DNA from: Rhodocytophaga aerolata
GTDB lineage: Bacteria; Bacteroidota; Bacteroidia; Cytophagales; 172606-1
Direction of reading: 5' to 3'
Length of the DNA stretch: 64,000 bases
Assembly (NCBI RefSeq): GCF_030503435.1
Contig: NZ_JAUKPO010000002.1
Span: 372,001 to 436,000 of the forward strand
Of this stretch, positions 18,564 to 27,611 are shown piece after piece. The position numbers and the translations under genes are program-made. Under the pieces are notes generated by a model. The model did no database searches, was not told the origin of the DNA, and worked only from the letters and a program-made list of their open reading frames with translations. Position 1 is the stretch's first letter. Every line of letters starts with the position of its first letter.

Positions 18564-19541
18564 TTATCTAGTTGGTTCCCAAATATACTCTCCTTGCTTA
18601 TTTATATACCCGTAATGAAAGTTGTCGTAGTTATCGCCAATTATTACCTCAGAGAGTCCGTTTTTAAAATCTTCAATATGTGTAAAAATAGGTTCTATAG
18701 TTATATTTCCTTCCGTATCTATACACCCATATTTTTTATTTCTACCCTTTGGCTTAATTACAGCCATACCTTCATTGAAGTGGGCGCCTAGAGCAAATTC
18801 ATAAGGAATTACTATTTCACCATCTTGATTAATGTATCCGTAAGTGTTATTCCATACTGCACAAAGCCCTTCAGAAAACCGAATATCTGCTCCTTGAAAC
18901 TTAGGATCAATGATTATGTCATTGTTTTTATTAATAAACCCATATAAAGCTTTTTTAGTAGCTTTTCGTGTTGAAGAATTCTTAAGTAAAACGGCGGCTT
19001 TATTTTCAATAAATGGTCTTGCATATTTATAAATGGGAGGTATAATGAATCTATCGCTACTATCTATGAATCCCCATCCACCTTCTTCTTCACAATTGAT
19101 GAGGCCCTCATTGTACTTAGAATTTAAGTAATATCTTTCACTGAATTTGATTTTACCTGTTTTGTCAATAAAATTACTTTTTAATTTAACAACATCCATT
19201 ACCCAAGCAAGTCCATCTTTGAAACTATCACACCTGTAGAAATTCGGTTGAATAATAAAATTTCCATTTCTGTCTATGTAACTATATTTCCCTTTGTATA
19301 TAACTAAAGCCAAGCCTTCTGAAAAGCCTAATGCCATCTCATATTTAGGTTCAATAATAAAGTTGCCACTTTCGTCAATAAAACCTGCCTTGTCTCTTAC
19401 CATCACACTTGCTAACCCTTCTGAGAAATCCCGGCTTCCAAAAAAGTCGAATTCAAAGTCGATTATTATTTTACCAGTTCGATCTATATAACCTGACCTC
19501 CCATTTTTCTTTGCAGGATATAAGTTAGGGTTTATTATCAT
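18564..19541 (-). CDS. WG-repeat protein
   Basis: The 325-residue protein consists almost wholly of about nine WG repeats (PF14903), each with a G-Y/F-I-D/N-x-x-G-x-I-I/V-I core, for example GYIDRTGKIIIDFEF, GFIDESGNFIIEPKY, GFINKNNDIIIDPKF and GYINKQGEYIWEPT. No signal peptide is visible, so it is probably cytoplasmic. WG repeats form beta-propeller-like or solenoid binding surfaces; partners are mostly unknown. It lies between ftsI and the phosphotransferase gene, apparently as an insertion into the dcw cluster, and its AT-richer sequence than the neighbouring murE and ftsI suggests a separate origin. Confidence 0.9.
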   Translation of the reverse strand: MIINPNLYPAKKNGRSGYIDRTGKIIIDFEFDFFGSRDFSEGLASVMVRDKAGFIDESGNFIIEPKYEMALGFSEGLALVIYKGKYSYIDRNGNFIIQPNFYRCDSFKDGLAWVMDVVKLKSNFIDKTGKIKFSERYYLNSKYNEGLINCEEEGGWGFIDSSDRFIIPPIYKYARPFIENKAAVLLKNSSTRKATKKALYGFINKNNDIIIDPKFQGADIRFSEGLCAVWNNTYGYINQDGEIVIPYEFALGAHFNEGMAVIKPKGRNKKYGCIDTEGNITIEPIFTHIEDFKNGLSEVIIGDNYDNFHYGYINKQGEYIWEPTR

Positions 19542-19669
19542 TTAGATACTTCAAGGTGAGTACTAAGTAAAATTTAGCAAAACATAAATTCAAATCAGAA
19601 AAGATGCTTCCTTCGTCAGCATGACAATAGGGCTAGAAGCAATCTAGGTTAAGGATATTAGAAGGAGAA

Positions 19670-21769
19670 TCAATTCAACACCACCTCAATACTGCTGCCC
19701 GGCAGGATGTGGGTACCTGCTTGCTGAGATTGGGAAACTACCCTGCCTCGGCCCCGGTAGTTTACTTTTAACCCTTGGTTTTCTAAAATATACAGGGCAT
19801 CCTTTAGCGTCATTCCGGTTACATCAGGAACTTCATCTTTGCGGGCCAGTTTGTTTTTCCAGCTAATAGAGTTGTCGCTTACATTGGCTACTACCCACTC
19901 TTCCAGTTCGCGGCCATGGTTGGAAATCCCCATCTGGTTGCACAAATACCGCAGGTCTTCAAAATGCCCGGCTTTCACCAGCGGAAAGGCTGTACTTTCT
20001 GGAGCAGTTTCTGCCGTTAATAATTTATGCATTTCCAGATCACGGGCATACACCTTATCGGCAATCTCTTTAAATACCGGTGCAGCCACTTCGGCACCAT
20101 ATTGCCGGTAGCCTTGCGGGCCATCTATTACTACAATACAGCTATACTTAGGTTTATCTGCCGGGAAATAACCTGCGAAGGAAGTGTAGTACTCTCTGGT
20201 ATACCTGCCGTCTTTCAACTTCTGGGAAGTACCTGTTTTACCGGCAATTTTATAATCGTTGTTGCGGATACTTTTAGCAGTGCCTCTTTCTACTACGCCC
20301 TCCAGCATTTTGCGCACAATACGCAAGGTGCGGTCAGAGCATACTTTTTCGTTAATTACCCGTGCCTGGTATTGCTCTTCAGCATTGTCGGTAATGCGGG
20401 CTTCTTTCACAATAATCGGCTGAATCATTTTGCCATTGTTGGCTATCGCATTATAAAAAGCCAGTATATGCAGCGGCGACATTTTAGACTCATAGCCTAC
20501 GGCCATCCAGGGCAAGGTAATGCCGCTCCAGGTCTTATCTTCCGGCCGTTTAATGTAGGGTACGGCTTCGCCCAGCATCTGAAAACCTAAGGGCCTGGTA
20601 AGCCCAAAAGCATCTAAATATTCAATATACCGCTGGGCTTTTCCCCGGAAATGATCCCGCATCATCATGACAAAGGCCACATTGGAGGAATGCTCAAAGG
20701 CTTGTTGCACCGTAATTTTCCCATAGCCTCCTGGTTTGGAATCATTCATAACGGCACCATTGTAGCGGAAAGTGCCATTACCAGTATCAATGCTGTCGGT
20801 TGGCTCTATCTGGGTTTCTTCCAGTAAAGCAATCATAGAAGGAAGCTTAAACGTAGAACCAGGGTCAGTACGGCCTTGTTGCCCTACCACAAAATTATAG
20901 GTTTCGGCATAGCCTCCATTTTTTAGCTTACCCAGATTAGCCATAGCTTTTATTTCGCCAGTAGCTACTTCCATTACGACCACACAGCCATAATTTGCCT
21001 GGTGATCAGTTACTGCCCGGTAAAGCGCATCTTGCGCCACATCTTGCAGGTTAATATCAATAGTGGTCTGAATGTCCCAGCCTTGTTCAGGGGGTACTTC
21101 TGAGCCATCGTTGAGTGGTTTCCAGCCACCACCAGCCATGCGCTGAAACAGGGCTTGTCCATCTTTACCGGCTAACTGTTTGTTAAAACTAGCTTCCAGG
21201 CCTACCACGCCTTTGCTCTGCTGGTTTACATACCCTATGGTACGGGTACCCAGGGCAGCAAATGGATTAAAGCGGCGGTCGGTCCGTTCAAAAATTACGC
21301 CTCCTTTGTAGCGGCCAGCCCGCAGGATAGGCCAGGTTTCCATCTGTTTCTTTGTCTGATAGTTGATCATTCTCGAGTTCAACATCAGGTATTTCCGCTT
21401 CTCCTGCCGGGCATTATTGATTCTGCGCTTGTATTCTTCTGGCGAACGGTCTTTGAAATGAACAGACAGCAGGTATGCCAGCGAATCTAGGCCTTGTTTA
21501 TACAGTTTATTGTCGGCTACACTAGGATCTAACGCTAAGCGGTAAAAAGGCAGTGAAGTGGCCAGTAGATTTCCATTATCAGAAATAATGTTTCCCCGGG
21601 TAGCTTTTACTTTCTGAAAATTAATTGTTTTTTCTTGGGCCATGTGCCGCCATTTATCGCCCTGAACTAATTGCAGGTGAAAAATTTTTCCTACAACTGC
21701 CAGGGAAAAAAGAAATACCATTAAGAAGGCAATCCGCACCCTGACTAATATGGAGTTCTTAATGTTCAC
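19670..21769 (-). CDS. ftsI: Septal transpeptidase FtsI/PBP3 with PASTA domain
   Basis: FtsI crosslinks septal peptidoglycan together with FtsW. The 699-residue class B penicillin-binding protein has one N-terminal membrane helix (about 10-28), a pedestal domain with RGNIISDNG near 59-67, and a transpeptidase domain with STFK at 305-308 (active Ser305), SSN at 361-363 and KTGT at 510-513. A single PASTA domain (VPDVTGMTLKDALYILE...) occupies about 643-699. The start is GTG at 21769. Upstream it follows the FtsL-like gene; downstream are two accessory genes instead of murE. Confidence 0.97.
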   Translation of the reverse strand: MNIKNSILVRVRIAFLMVFLFSLAVVGKIFHLQLVQGDKWRHMAQEKTINFQKVKATRGNIISDNGNLLATSLPFYRLALDPSVADNKLYKQGLDSLAYLLSVHFKDRSPEEYKRRINNARQEKRKYLMLNSRMINYQTKKQMETWPILRAGRYKGGVIFERTDRRFNPFAALGTRTIGYVNQQSKGVVGLEASFNKQLAGKDGQALFQRMAGGGWKPLNDGSEVPPEQGWDIQTTIDINLQDVAQDALYRAVTDHQANYGCVVVMEVATGEIKAMANLGKLKNGGYAETYNFVVGQQGRTDPGSTFKLPSMIALLEETQIEPTDSIDTGNGTFRYNGAVMNDSKPGGYGKITVQQAFEHSSNVAFVMMMRDHFRGKAQRYIEYLDAFGLTRPLGFQMLGEAVPYIKRPEDKTWSGITLPWMAVGYESKMSPLHILAFYNAIANNGKMIQPIIVKEARITDNAEEQYQARVINEKVCSDRTLRIVRKMLEGVVERGTAKSIRNNDYKIAGKTGTSQKLKDGRYTREYYTSFAGYFPADKPKYSCIVVIDGPQGYRQYGAEVAAPVFKEIADKVYARDLEMHKLLTAETAPESTAFPLVKAGHFEDLRYLCNQMGISNHGRELEEWVVANVSDNSISWKNKLARKDEVPDVTGMTLKDALYILENQGLKVNYRGRGRVVSQSQQAGTHILPGSSIEVVLN

Positions 21770-21925
21770 AGTAGTATATGTTGAAAAGTAAAGAATCTTA
21801 AAACTCGAAAACGATAGTTTAATCCATGTATGATCACTCTAAAAATAATTGAAATACAGCAGTTCTGTGCAAAAAACTATACATTATTCTTATTTATTCG
21901 CTTATATGTTTCCAAATTATCCTAT

Positions 21926-22333
21926 TTATTCATTTTCCTCTTCTTCTTTTTTTCTGACAATAATTTTATAAGGTGGTTCAGAGCTTTCGGACAAGCCCAT
22001 GGGCGCTACTTTTCTGGCTACTTCCGATTGCTTGCCTTCATATTCAAAACTGGCCCGCAGGGTAATAAATTCGGCCCGCAGATCATCTACTTCCAATTTT
22101 AGTTTATCCAGGGCGCGCACCGTTTTGTCGGCATAGTGAATATTGCCTATATAAAAAATTCCCATAGCCGCCGTAAACAAAATATAGGGGATATATTTTA
22201 CCGGCAAGCCATTTTCGAAGATAATGCCAAGCTTTACATAGCTTTCAATAAACTTGAAAAAACTGCCTCCTTTCTTAGTTTTCTTGGGGGGTGCTACCGG
22301 TTTTTTCTCTTGTTTAAATGTATTTACTGCCAT
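21926..22333 (-). CDS. FtsL-like division protein
   Basis: The 135-residue protein has a basic cytoplasmic N terminus (KKPVAPPKKTKKGG), one membrane helix at about 46-63 (YIPYILFTAAMGIFYIG), and then a short coiled coil (VRALDKLKLEVDDLRAEFITLRASFEYE). This topology, the size and the position between rsmH and ftsI match the FtsL-like proteins of Bacteroidota, which form the FtsQLB complex. Sequence identity to E. coli FtsL is not expected. The C-terminal tail is highly charged. Confidence 0.88.
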   Translation of the reverse strand: MAVNTFKQEKKPVAPPKKTKKGGSFFKFIESYVKLGIIFENGLPVKYIPYILFTAAMGIFYIGNIHYADKTVRALDKLKLEVDDLRAEFITLRASFEYEGKQSEVARKVAPMGLSESSEPPYKIIVRKKEEEENE

Positions 22334-22483
22334 AAATTTTTACAGCTTAATGCCGGGTAGTGTGGTCAAAGAATAAACTTGCTCCTTGGTTTCGTACGCT
22401 ACACAGCTCATTGTAGGAAAAGGGTATTATTAAAGTAAAATCTTTATTATTCGCTCTGGGTGCCTTAGCCATTAATGCTTTTT

Positions 22484-23389
22484 TTATATCCGCTCTGCTA
22501 TCCTGAGTTTGGCACTTCGGGCCCGGTTATTTCTGGCTACTTCTTCTTCACTGGCTTCTACAGGCTTTTTGGTGACTGGCCTGAGCGGCACCTGCAAATT
22601 GCCAAACATATCCTTCTCTGCTTCGCCTGAGAATTTTCCTTTGTTTATAAAGTTTTTTACCAGCCGGTCTTCCAGCGAATGGTACGACATTACCACCAGG
22701 CGGCCTCCGGGTTTGAGTAGTACTACAGTTTGCTCAAGAAACTCCTCCAGTACCCGCAACTCTTCATTTACTTCTATGCGCAACGCCTGAAATACCTGAG
22801 CATAATATTTATTTTCCCGCCCTCTGGGAGCAAACTTATTCAGTATGGCTTTTAACTCATTTACTGTACCTATGGGTCTGGCAAAGCGTTCTTTTACGAT
22901 AGTGGCCGCCAGAGTTTTCGCATTTTTCACTTCGCCATACATCCCGAATATTTTATGCAGCTGATCTTCTGTATACAGGTTTAGTATAGACTTAGCAGTA
23001 AGGGATGCACTACGGTCCATCCGCATATCCAGGTCGGCCTGGAAACGTGTAGAAAAACCTCTTTCCGGAGAATCTATCTGATGAGATGAAACCCCCAGAT
23101 CTGCAAGTATGCCATCTACCTGCCCGGCCCCATATAGCTTTAGATACCTGCGTATATGCCTGAAATTAGCCTCTATGAAGGTAAACCCCGGATGTTCTAT
23201 TTCTTTGGCATTCTGTGCAGCATCAGCATCCTGATCGAAGGCAAAAAGCTTACCGCCATTGAGTTTTTCCAGAATGGCTTTGGAATGGCCGCCGCCACCG
23301 AACGTTATATCTACGTATGTACCTTCCGGCTTTATCTGGAGCCCGTCTATACATGCTTGTAACAGTACTGGTTGGTGATACACGTACAA
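22484..23389 (-). CDS. rsmH: 16S rRNA (cytosine1402-N4)-methyltransferase RsmH
   Basis: RsmH (MraW) methylates C1402 of 16S rRNA. The 301-residue protein starts YHQPVLLQACIDGL, has the SAM-binding VDITFGGGGHSKAIL near 27-41, DGILADLGVSSHQID, ERGFSTRFQADLDMRMD, and QALRIEVNEEL, all diagnostic. The start is unusual: the frame opens at TTG (23389), with GTG at 23383 the only alternative, because no ATG is present. It is the first gene of the cluster here; the usual upstream mraZ is missing. A 16-bp palindrome lies 27 bp upstream. Confidence 0.97.
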   Translation of the reverse strand: MYVYHQPVLLQACIDGLQIKPEGTYVDITFGGGGHSKAILEKLNGGKLFAFDQDADAAQNAKEIEHPGFTFIEANFRHIRRYLKLYGAGQVDGILADLGVSSHQIDSPERGFSTRFQADLDMRMDRSASLTAKSILNLYTEDQLHKIFGMYGEVKNAKTLAATIVKERFARPIGTVNELKAILNKFAPRGRENKYYAQVFQALRIEVNEELRVLEEFLEQTVVLLKPGGRLVVMSYHSLEDRLVKNFINKGKFSGEAEKDMFGNLQVPLRPVTKKPVEASEEEVARNNRARSAKLRIAERI

Positions 23390-23792
23390 CTAATTATGAA
23401 TTATATACTTAAAACTGAGCAGATCTGCTCATGATGGTTTAACAAATGTAACGAAAGAAAGCAGAAAACTGATGCAGTTGCCTGAAAAAAGGGAATTCCG
23501 GTAAGCCCACAAATCGGAAAATCGGTTATACGTTCATTGTGAATGAGTTGCAAAAACAAGCAAATTTTTTTCCAAGAATTTTGCTACAAAGTGGTTACTT
23601 ATGCCGTAGACAGCCATTAAGCCCTGAATCTGGAAGCCTACTCTGCAAATACTAAGAGCTATCAGTTGCTGGAGAATTTTGCAATATTTTTTCTACAAAA
23701 TAAGCGGAATCATTAAATAATTATAAAAAATAGTATATAATTGGAAGTTTTTAGAGCAAATTACTTAACTACTCATTAAATCAAACCTTTTT
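23390..23792. other. Divergent non-coding region upstream of rsmH; no mraZ
   Basis: A 403-bp intergenic region between divergent genes. Typical Bacteroidota clusters carry mraZ here; I find no ORF on the minus strand that could encode it. It must hold the dcw promoter and that of the 23793 gene, and it carries the palindrome at 23416-23431. Confidence 0.6.
23416..23431. promoter_or_regulatory. 16-bp palindrome upstream of rsmH, possible operator
   Basis: TGAGCAGATCTGCTCA is a perfect palindrome placed 27-42 bp upstream of the rsmH start codon, a plausible position for a dimeric regulator of the dcw cluster. No bound protein can be named. Confidence 0.35.
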
Positions 23793-24353
23793 ATGAAAAA
23801 ACAAAGTACCTTCACCAAACGTCTTTTCGCTCTGGGAGCGATGTCTGCTGTATTTTTTTGCACAGCCGGAAACTCTGTTAGTTTTGCCCAAACTATTGAA
23901 AAACAAGAAATTTTAACTGCTGAAGCCCCTGTTTTCACAGCCAGCGCTGAAGAAGATGATGCGCCTGCCGCTGCTGGTACGAATGCCACCATGGAATCTG
24001 CTGCAACTGAAGAAACCACCGCTTCAACTCAACACGCAGCTCCTGCTAAACAAGAAGTAAAAGCTGGCAAAGAAAACAAAGTAAAATCTCTGCCTGCTAA
24101 AATTCTGATGAAAACAGCCGTAAAGAAGCTGGAAAAAGCACAAAAGAAAATGGATATTAAAGCTGAAAAAGCTGCTAAAGAAGGCAAAGCCATGGATCAG
24201 CAGGTAAAAGTAGGTATCATCATTGCTGTGGTAGGGCTTTTACTAATCATCGTAGGTGCTGCTGCTTATAGCGGTGTACTGGCCGGGTTAGGTAGCTTGG
24301 CATTGGTAGTAGGCTTAGTAGTAATCTTGCTGGCTGCCTTGGAAGTAATTTAA
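23793..24353 (+). CDS. Small exported/membrane protein, paralogue of the next gene
   Basis: The 186-residue protein has an N-terminal signal (KRLFALGAMSAVFFCTAGNSVSFAQ), a long Ala/Glu/Lys-rich central region with a Lys-rich helix (KKLEKAQKKMDIKAEKAAKEGK), and two C-terminal membrane helices (about 140-160 and 163-184) rich in Gly, Val and Leu. I do not recognise a family. The downstream protein has the same plan: signal, Ala-rich linker, Lys/Ala helix, paired glycine-rich helices at the end. The pair looks like a duplication with strong divergence. A stable terminator follows immediately. Confidence 0.8.
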   Translation: MKKQSTFTKRLFALGAMSAVFFCTAGNSVSFAQTIEKQEILTAEAPVFTASAEEDDAPAAAGTNATMESAATEETTASTQHAAPAKQEVKAGKENKVKSLPAKILMKTAVKKLEKAQKKMDIKAEKAAKEGKAMDQQVKVGIIIAVVGLLLIIVGAAAYSGVLAGLGSLALVVGLVVILLAALEVI

Positions 24354-24389
24354 TCAGGAAAGCAACAGGTATAGTAAATATTTAGCTGG

Positions 24390-24425
24390 AGGGCTGTAAA
24401 AGTATATCTTTTACAGCCCTTTTTC
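24390..24425 (+). terminator. Rho-independent terminator
   Basis: AGGGCTGTAAAAG (24390-24402) pairs perfectly with 24408-24420 across a 5-base loop and is followed by five T residues. It ends transcription of the 23793 gene. Confidence 0.92.
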
Positions 24426-24479
24426 CGTTTGTACAGCTTATCATACACTACTAATCACCAGTACCTAAACCTTTCTATC

Positions 24480-25091
24480 ATGAGAAAAATTATCTCTTCT
24501 TCTGCGATCTCCATCCGCTGGATGGGATTGTTTGGTTTGCTATGCGTATGGACGTCTTGCAGCTCTCCTAAACTTGCACAAAATTCAACCATTCACAACC
24601 ACGCCTACTTGTCAGAAACAACTGAATCGCCACAAGCGGCACAAGCCGGGCCTGAAGCCACTATTGCCGACGATGTAGAACTGGTTGCCAGCAGTGACCC
24701 AACTATGCTGCCGGCGGTATCTGAAAATTTAGCTGCCTCTGTAAATGAGCTAGCTATAGAAAACCCAAAACTAGCCCGCAAAGTAGCTAAACTAGCCCGT
24801 AAAGTAGAAAAGCAGGCGGCAACTTCTGAAAATGTAGTGCAGCAGGCCAGTGCGAAAGATCAACATGCTGCCAAACAACTGCTGGCTAAAGCAGAAAAAA
24901 AATTCGACATCATGAAAGCAAAAAAAGCCAATGCGCCTCAGGCGAATACTACCTTAGTTGCGTTGGGTGCTCTGCTAGCAATTGTCGGTCTGGTGCTGGT
25001 TCTGGCTACTTCTGGCACAGCATCCACCATAGGCATACTTGCCTTAGGAGTAGGTGTTGTCCTCTTAATTATCAGCTTATTGACCAATTAA
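24480..25091 (+). CDS. Small lipoprotein with two C-terminal membrane helices
   Basis: The best start is the ATG at 24480 (MRKIISSSAIS), giving 203 residues; an upstream in-frame ATG at 24429 lies against the terminator of the previous gene. The signal ends LLCVWTSCSS, so Cys is a likely lipid site. An Ala-rich region with Lys-rich repeats (KLARKVAKLARKVEKQA) precedes two membrane helices (VALGALLAIVGLVLVLA and IGILALGVGVVLLIISLL). The overall plan repeats that of the 23793 gene. It is followed by its own terminator, so each copy is a single-gene unit. Function unknown. Confidence 0.78.
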   Translation: MRKIISSSAISIRWMGLFGLLCVWTSCSSPKLAQNSTIHNHAYLSETTESPQAAQAGPEATIADDVELVASSDPTMLPAVSENLAASVNELAIENPKLARKVAKLARKVEKQAATSENVVQQASAKDQHAAKQLLAKAEKKFDIMKAKKANAPQANTTLVALGALLAIVGLVLVLATSGTASTIGILALGVGVVLLIISLLTN

Positions 25092-25119
25092 TAATCCATA
25101 CAAAAGCAACGAATCGTAT

Positions 25120-25146
25120 AAAGCCTGATAGATTCTATCAGGCTTT
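25120..25146 (+). terminator. Rho-independent terminator
   Basis: AAAGCCTGATAG (25120-25131) pairs with 25135-25146 across a 3-base loop and runs into TTTTT. It separates the lipoprotein gene from nuoA. Confidence 0.92.
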
Positions 25147-25176
25147 TTGCTAACTTAGCCATTTATTCAGGCGCTT

Positions 25177-25701
25177 ATGCAGCATTCACAGATTTCTGAG
25201 TTCGGATACATTCTGCTCTTTATTGTAGGAGCAATAGTATTTGTCATTGTAGCCCTAACAGTTGCCCGCCTGATCCGGCCTAACCGCCCCAATGTAGAAA
25301 AACTTTCATCGTATGAGTGTGGCGAAGAACCTGTTGGCAGTGCCTGGGGGCAGTTTAATGTGCGGTTTTATATTGTAGCTCTCATTTTTATTTTGTTTGA
25401 TGTGGAATTGGTATTTCTTTTTCCATGGGCAACTGTATTTGGCAACCGGGAGTTGATACAAGCAACCAACGGGCTCTGGGGATGGTTTGCCCTGGCTGAA
25501 ATGTTCCTGTTTGTGGGCATACTGGTTCTTGGCCTGGCCTATGCCTGGGTAAAAGGGTACTTAGACTGGGTAAAACCACAAATAAAAACTCCTACCTTCA
25601 AAACCAATGTACCTGCGCAGCTATATGAACAAATAAACCGGAAGTACGCCGGAAAGTCACCTGTAGCTCAACCTCTAGAGCAAGCAGAAATAGAAAGCTA
25701 A
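25177..25701 (+). CDS. nuoA: NADH-quinone oxidoreductase subunit A
   Basis: NuoA is a small membrane subunit of respiratory complex I. The 174-residue protein has three membrane helices (about 8-30, 70-95, 105-128) and the highly conserved loop [17 protein letters not shown] near 46-62, followed by [19 protein letters not shown]. It carries a longer C-terminal tail than the E. coli subunit (147), ending in a polar stretch. The gene stands alone: the next gene on this strand is nuoB, 3.7 kb away, with five minus-strand genes between. Confidence 0.97.
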   Translation: MQHSQISEFGYILLFIVGAIVFVIVALTVARLIRPNRPNVEKLSSYECGEEPVGSAWGQFNVRFYIVALIFILFDVELVFLFPWATVFGNRELIQATNGLWGWFALAEMFLFVGILVLGLAYAWVKGYLDWVKPQIKTPTFKTNVPAQLYEQINRKYAGKSPVAQPLEQAEIES

Positions 25702-25765
25702 CTTTTTGACACTTAATTATACAGTATTATATAGTTTATAAAACGAGTAATTCTTTTCTTTATAT

Positions 25766-26512
25766 CTATAACCCGAGCACCTCTTTCAGCTTGGCATAGC
25801 CGTTGCGGCTTACGGGAATTTGCGCCCCTGTACGCAACACAGCTATATAGGAATCTTTCTGGTAAGGATCTATCCTGGTAATGTGCTGAATTTGCAGAAT
25901 GTAGGAACGGTGAACCCGTACGAATAACCGGCTATCCAGTTGTTGCTCAAAATAGTGCATGGTTTTATTTTTCACAAACATCCCTTGCGCGGTATGAATT
26001 TTCACAAAATCGTCGTAGGCTTCCAGGTATTGTACTTCCTGCACTGGAATAATGGATATTTTACTTCCTGTTTTTACCACAATCCGGTCTTGCTGGGCTG
26101 GTGATTGAGCCACGGTTTCCAATAAAGCAGTTGTTTTAGCTAAGCTGGCATCTGCATTGGTCCGCTGTTCCATCCATCGTTGTAAGGCTTTATCGAACCG
26201 TTCTTTGGTAAAAGGCTTAAGCAGGTAGTCCACTGCATGCGCTTCAAAGGCACGTAAGGCATATTCATCGAACGCCGTAGTAAAGATGACGGCAGGAGGC
26301 TTGTCTACTAATTCCAGCATTTCAAAGCCATTAATTTTAGGCATCTGAATATCCAGAAAGATTAAATCCGGTTTGTGTTGCCCAATGGCTTTTACACCTT
26401 CAAATCCATTGTTACACTCTTCCACTATGGTTAGTTGCGGATACGCTTGCAAATATTCAGTAACAATCATCCGGGCCAGCGGTTCGTCATCTATCAGGAT
26501 TACGCGGGTCAT
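25766..26512 (-). CDS. LytTR-family response regulator
   Basis: The 248-residue protein has an N-terminal receiver domain (VILIDDEPLAR at 4-14, phosphoacceptor Asp54 in LIFLDIQMP, Lys in LLKPF near 108) and a C-terminal LytTR DNA-binding domain (VQYLEAYDDFVKIHT...FVRVHRSYILQIQHI). Such regulators bind DNA through beta strands and often control envelope or extracellular functions. It overlaps the upstream kinase gene by 4 bp (ATGA), so the two form a cognate pair. Confidence 0.96.
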   Translation of the reverse strand: MTRVILIDDEPLARMIVTEYLQAYPQLTIVEECNNGFEGVKAIGQHKPDLIFLDIQMPKINGFEMLELVDKPPAVIFTTAFDEYALRAFEAHAVDYLLKPFTKERFDKALQRWMEQRTNADASLAKTTALLETVAQSPAQQDRIVVKTGSKISIIPVQEVQYLEAYDDFVKIHTAQGMFVKNKTMHYFEQQLDSRLFVRVHRSYILQIQHITRIDPYQKDSYIAVLRTGAQIPVSRNGYAKLKEVLGL

Positions 26513-27546
26513 TTCTGTGGTATCGTTAGTTGGGTGGTAAATGTATGATGTTGTGCTTTTGTTTCGAGCAAATCGTTCCGGCCAAACAGCAGAAATAATC
26601 TCCGCTGTACGCCACTTAAGCCAAAACCTGTACCCTGCCTGGGGTTGGCCGTATCCGGGTCGTAAGGATTTTGGATAGTAATTACCAGATGCTTATCCAT
26701 ACAAGTAGCCTGCACCGTAATAGTTACTGTATCAATGGTATCATATAAGCCAAATTTAATGGCATTTTCTACTACTGGCTGCAACAGCATAGGTGGCAAT
26801 AGCAGGCTTGTACATTCTTCGGTATAGTCAATTTCTGTAGAGAGCCGGTGCCCAAAGCGTACTTTCTCAATATTTAAATACAATTGCAAATGCTGAAGCT
26901 CTTCTCCCAGACTTACCCATTGCTCTTCTTCCTTGCGTAAAGTACCTCTCAGAAAATCCGACAATTGATGAATCATTTTGCGGGCTTCTTCAGGCCGACT
27001 CCCGGCCAGGGCACTTATTGAATTAAGGCTGTTGAACAGAAAATGCGGCTGTAATTGCTGCCGGAGCTTATACAACTCTGCTTCTCTTGCCAGTTTCTCT
27101 GCATCCAGTTTGCGCTGCTCCTGTAATTTCTGATCTTGCCGGTTGTACCATAAGGCACTGATCATAGCAATCCAGCCCAGCGTGAGAAAAGCAATATCGA
27201 AACGTACAATCAATGATTTTTCCAGAAACAACAAATACTCTCTTTTGCTGGAGAAGATAAGTGTAAGCACCTGGTAACTGATAAATAACCATAAGCCAGC
27301 TAAGAATAAACACCAGATTAATAAGTAAACATACCGGTCTTTTTCAGGCCTGTAATACCGTAAGTTGTTGCTGATAAGTAAGCAAGTACTTGCCAGCAAG
27401 AGGTTAGTAAGCAAGCTATCGGCCAGGGCAATGGGCCAGTCTATTGCAAAACTGTATAGGGCATATGCCTGCAAGAGAGCCAGCAAAAGCCAGCAGGCAA
27501 CAAACACAGTTTTTACATTAGCATCTGAAACAGGAGACTCAGCCAC
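26509..27546 (-). CDS. LytS/YehU-type sensor histidine kinase
   Basis: The 345-residue kinase has about four membrane helices in its first 135 residues with almost no extracytoplasmic loop, then a short coiled coil, the His_kinase motif QLQPHFLFNSLNSISAL with His168, and a degenerate ATPase domain (LLPPMLLQPVVENAIKFG, GTGFGLSGVQRRL). This is the family that pairs with LytTR regulators. The start is GTG at 27546. The intramembrane type of sensor, together with the LiaF-like protein upstream in the same orientation, suggests membrane-stress sensing; that link is inference. Confidence 0.94.
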   Translation of the reverse strand: MAESPVSDANVKTVFVACWLLLALLQAYALYSFAIDWPIALADSLLTNLLLASTCLLISNNLRYYRPEKDRYVYLLIWCLFLAGLWLFISYQVLTLIFSSKREYLLFLEKSLIVRFDIAFLTLGWIAMISALWYNRQDQKLQEQRKLDAEKLAREAELYKLRQQLQPHFLFNSLNSISALAGSRPEEARKMIHQLSDFLRGTLRKEEEQWVSLGEELQHLQLYLNIEKVRFGHRLSTEIDYTEECTSLLLPPMLLQPVVENAIKFGLYDTIDTVTITVQATCMDKHLVITIQNPYDPDTANPRQGTGFGLSGVQRRLFLLFGRNDLLETKAQHHTFTTQLTIPQK

Positions 27547-27611
27547 TTCAATAAGTATTAAAAATAGTTAGTATTTCACGTGCTGCTACAGGGGTTGAGA
27601 TATGGCAACCA

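Noticed and set aside
20027-20590. 187-codon plus-strand ORF inside ftsI
   Set aside because: It is the antisense shadow of the transpeptidase domain, with no family similarity.
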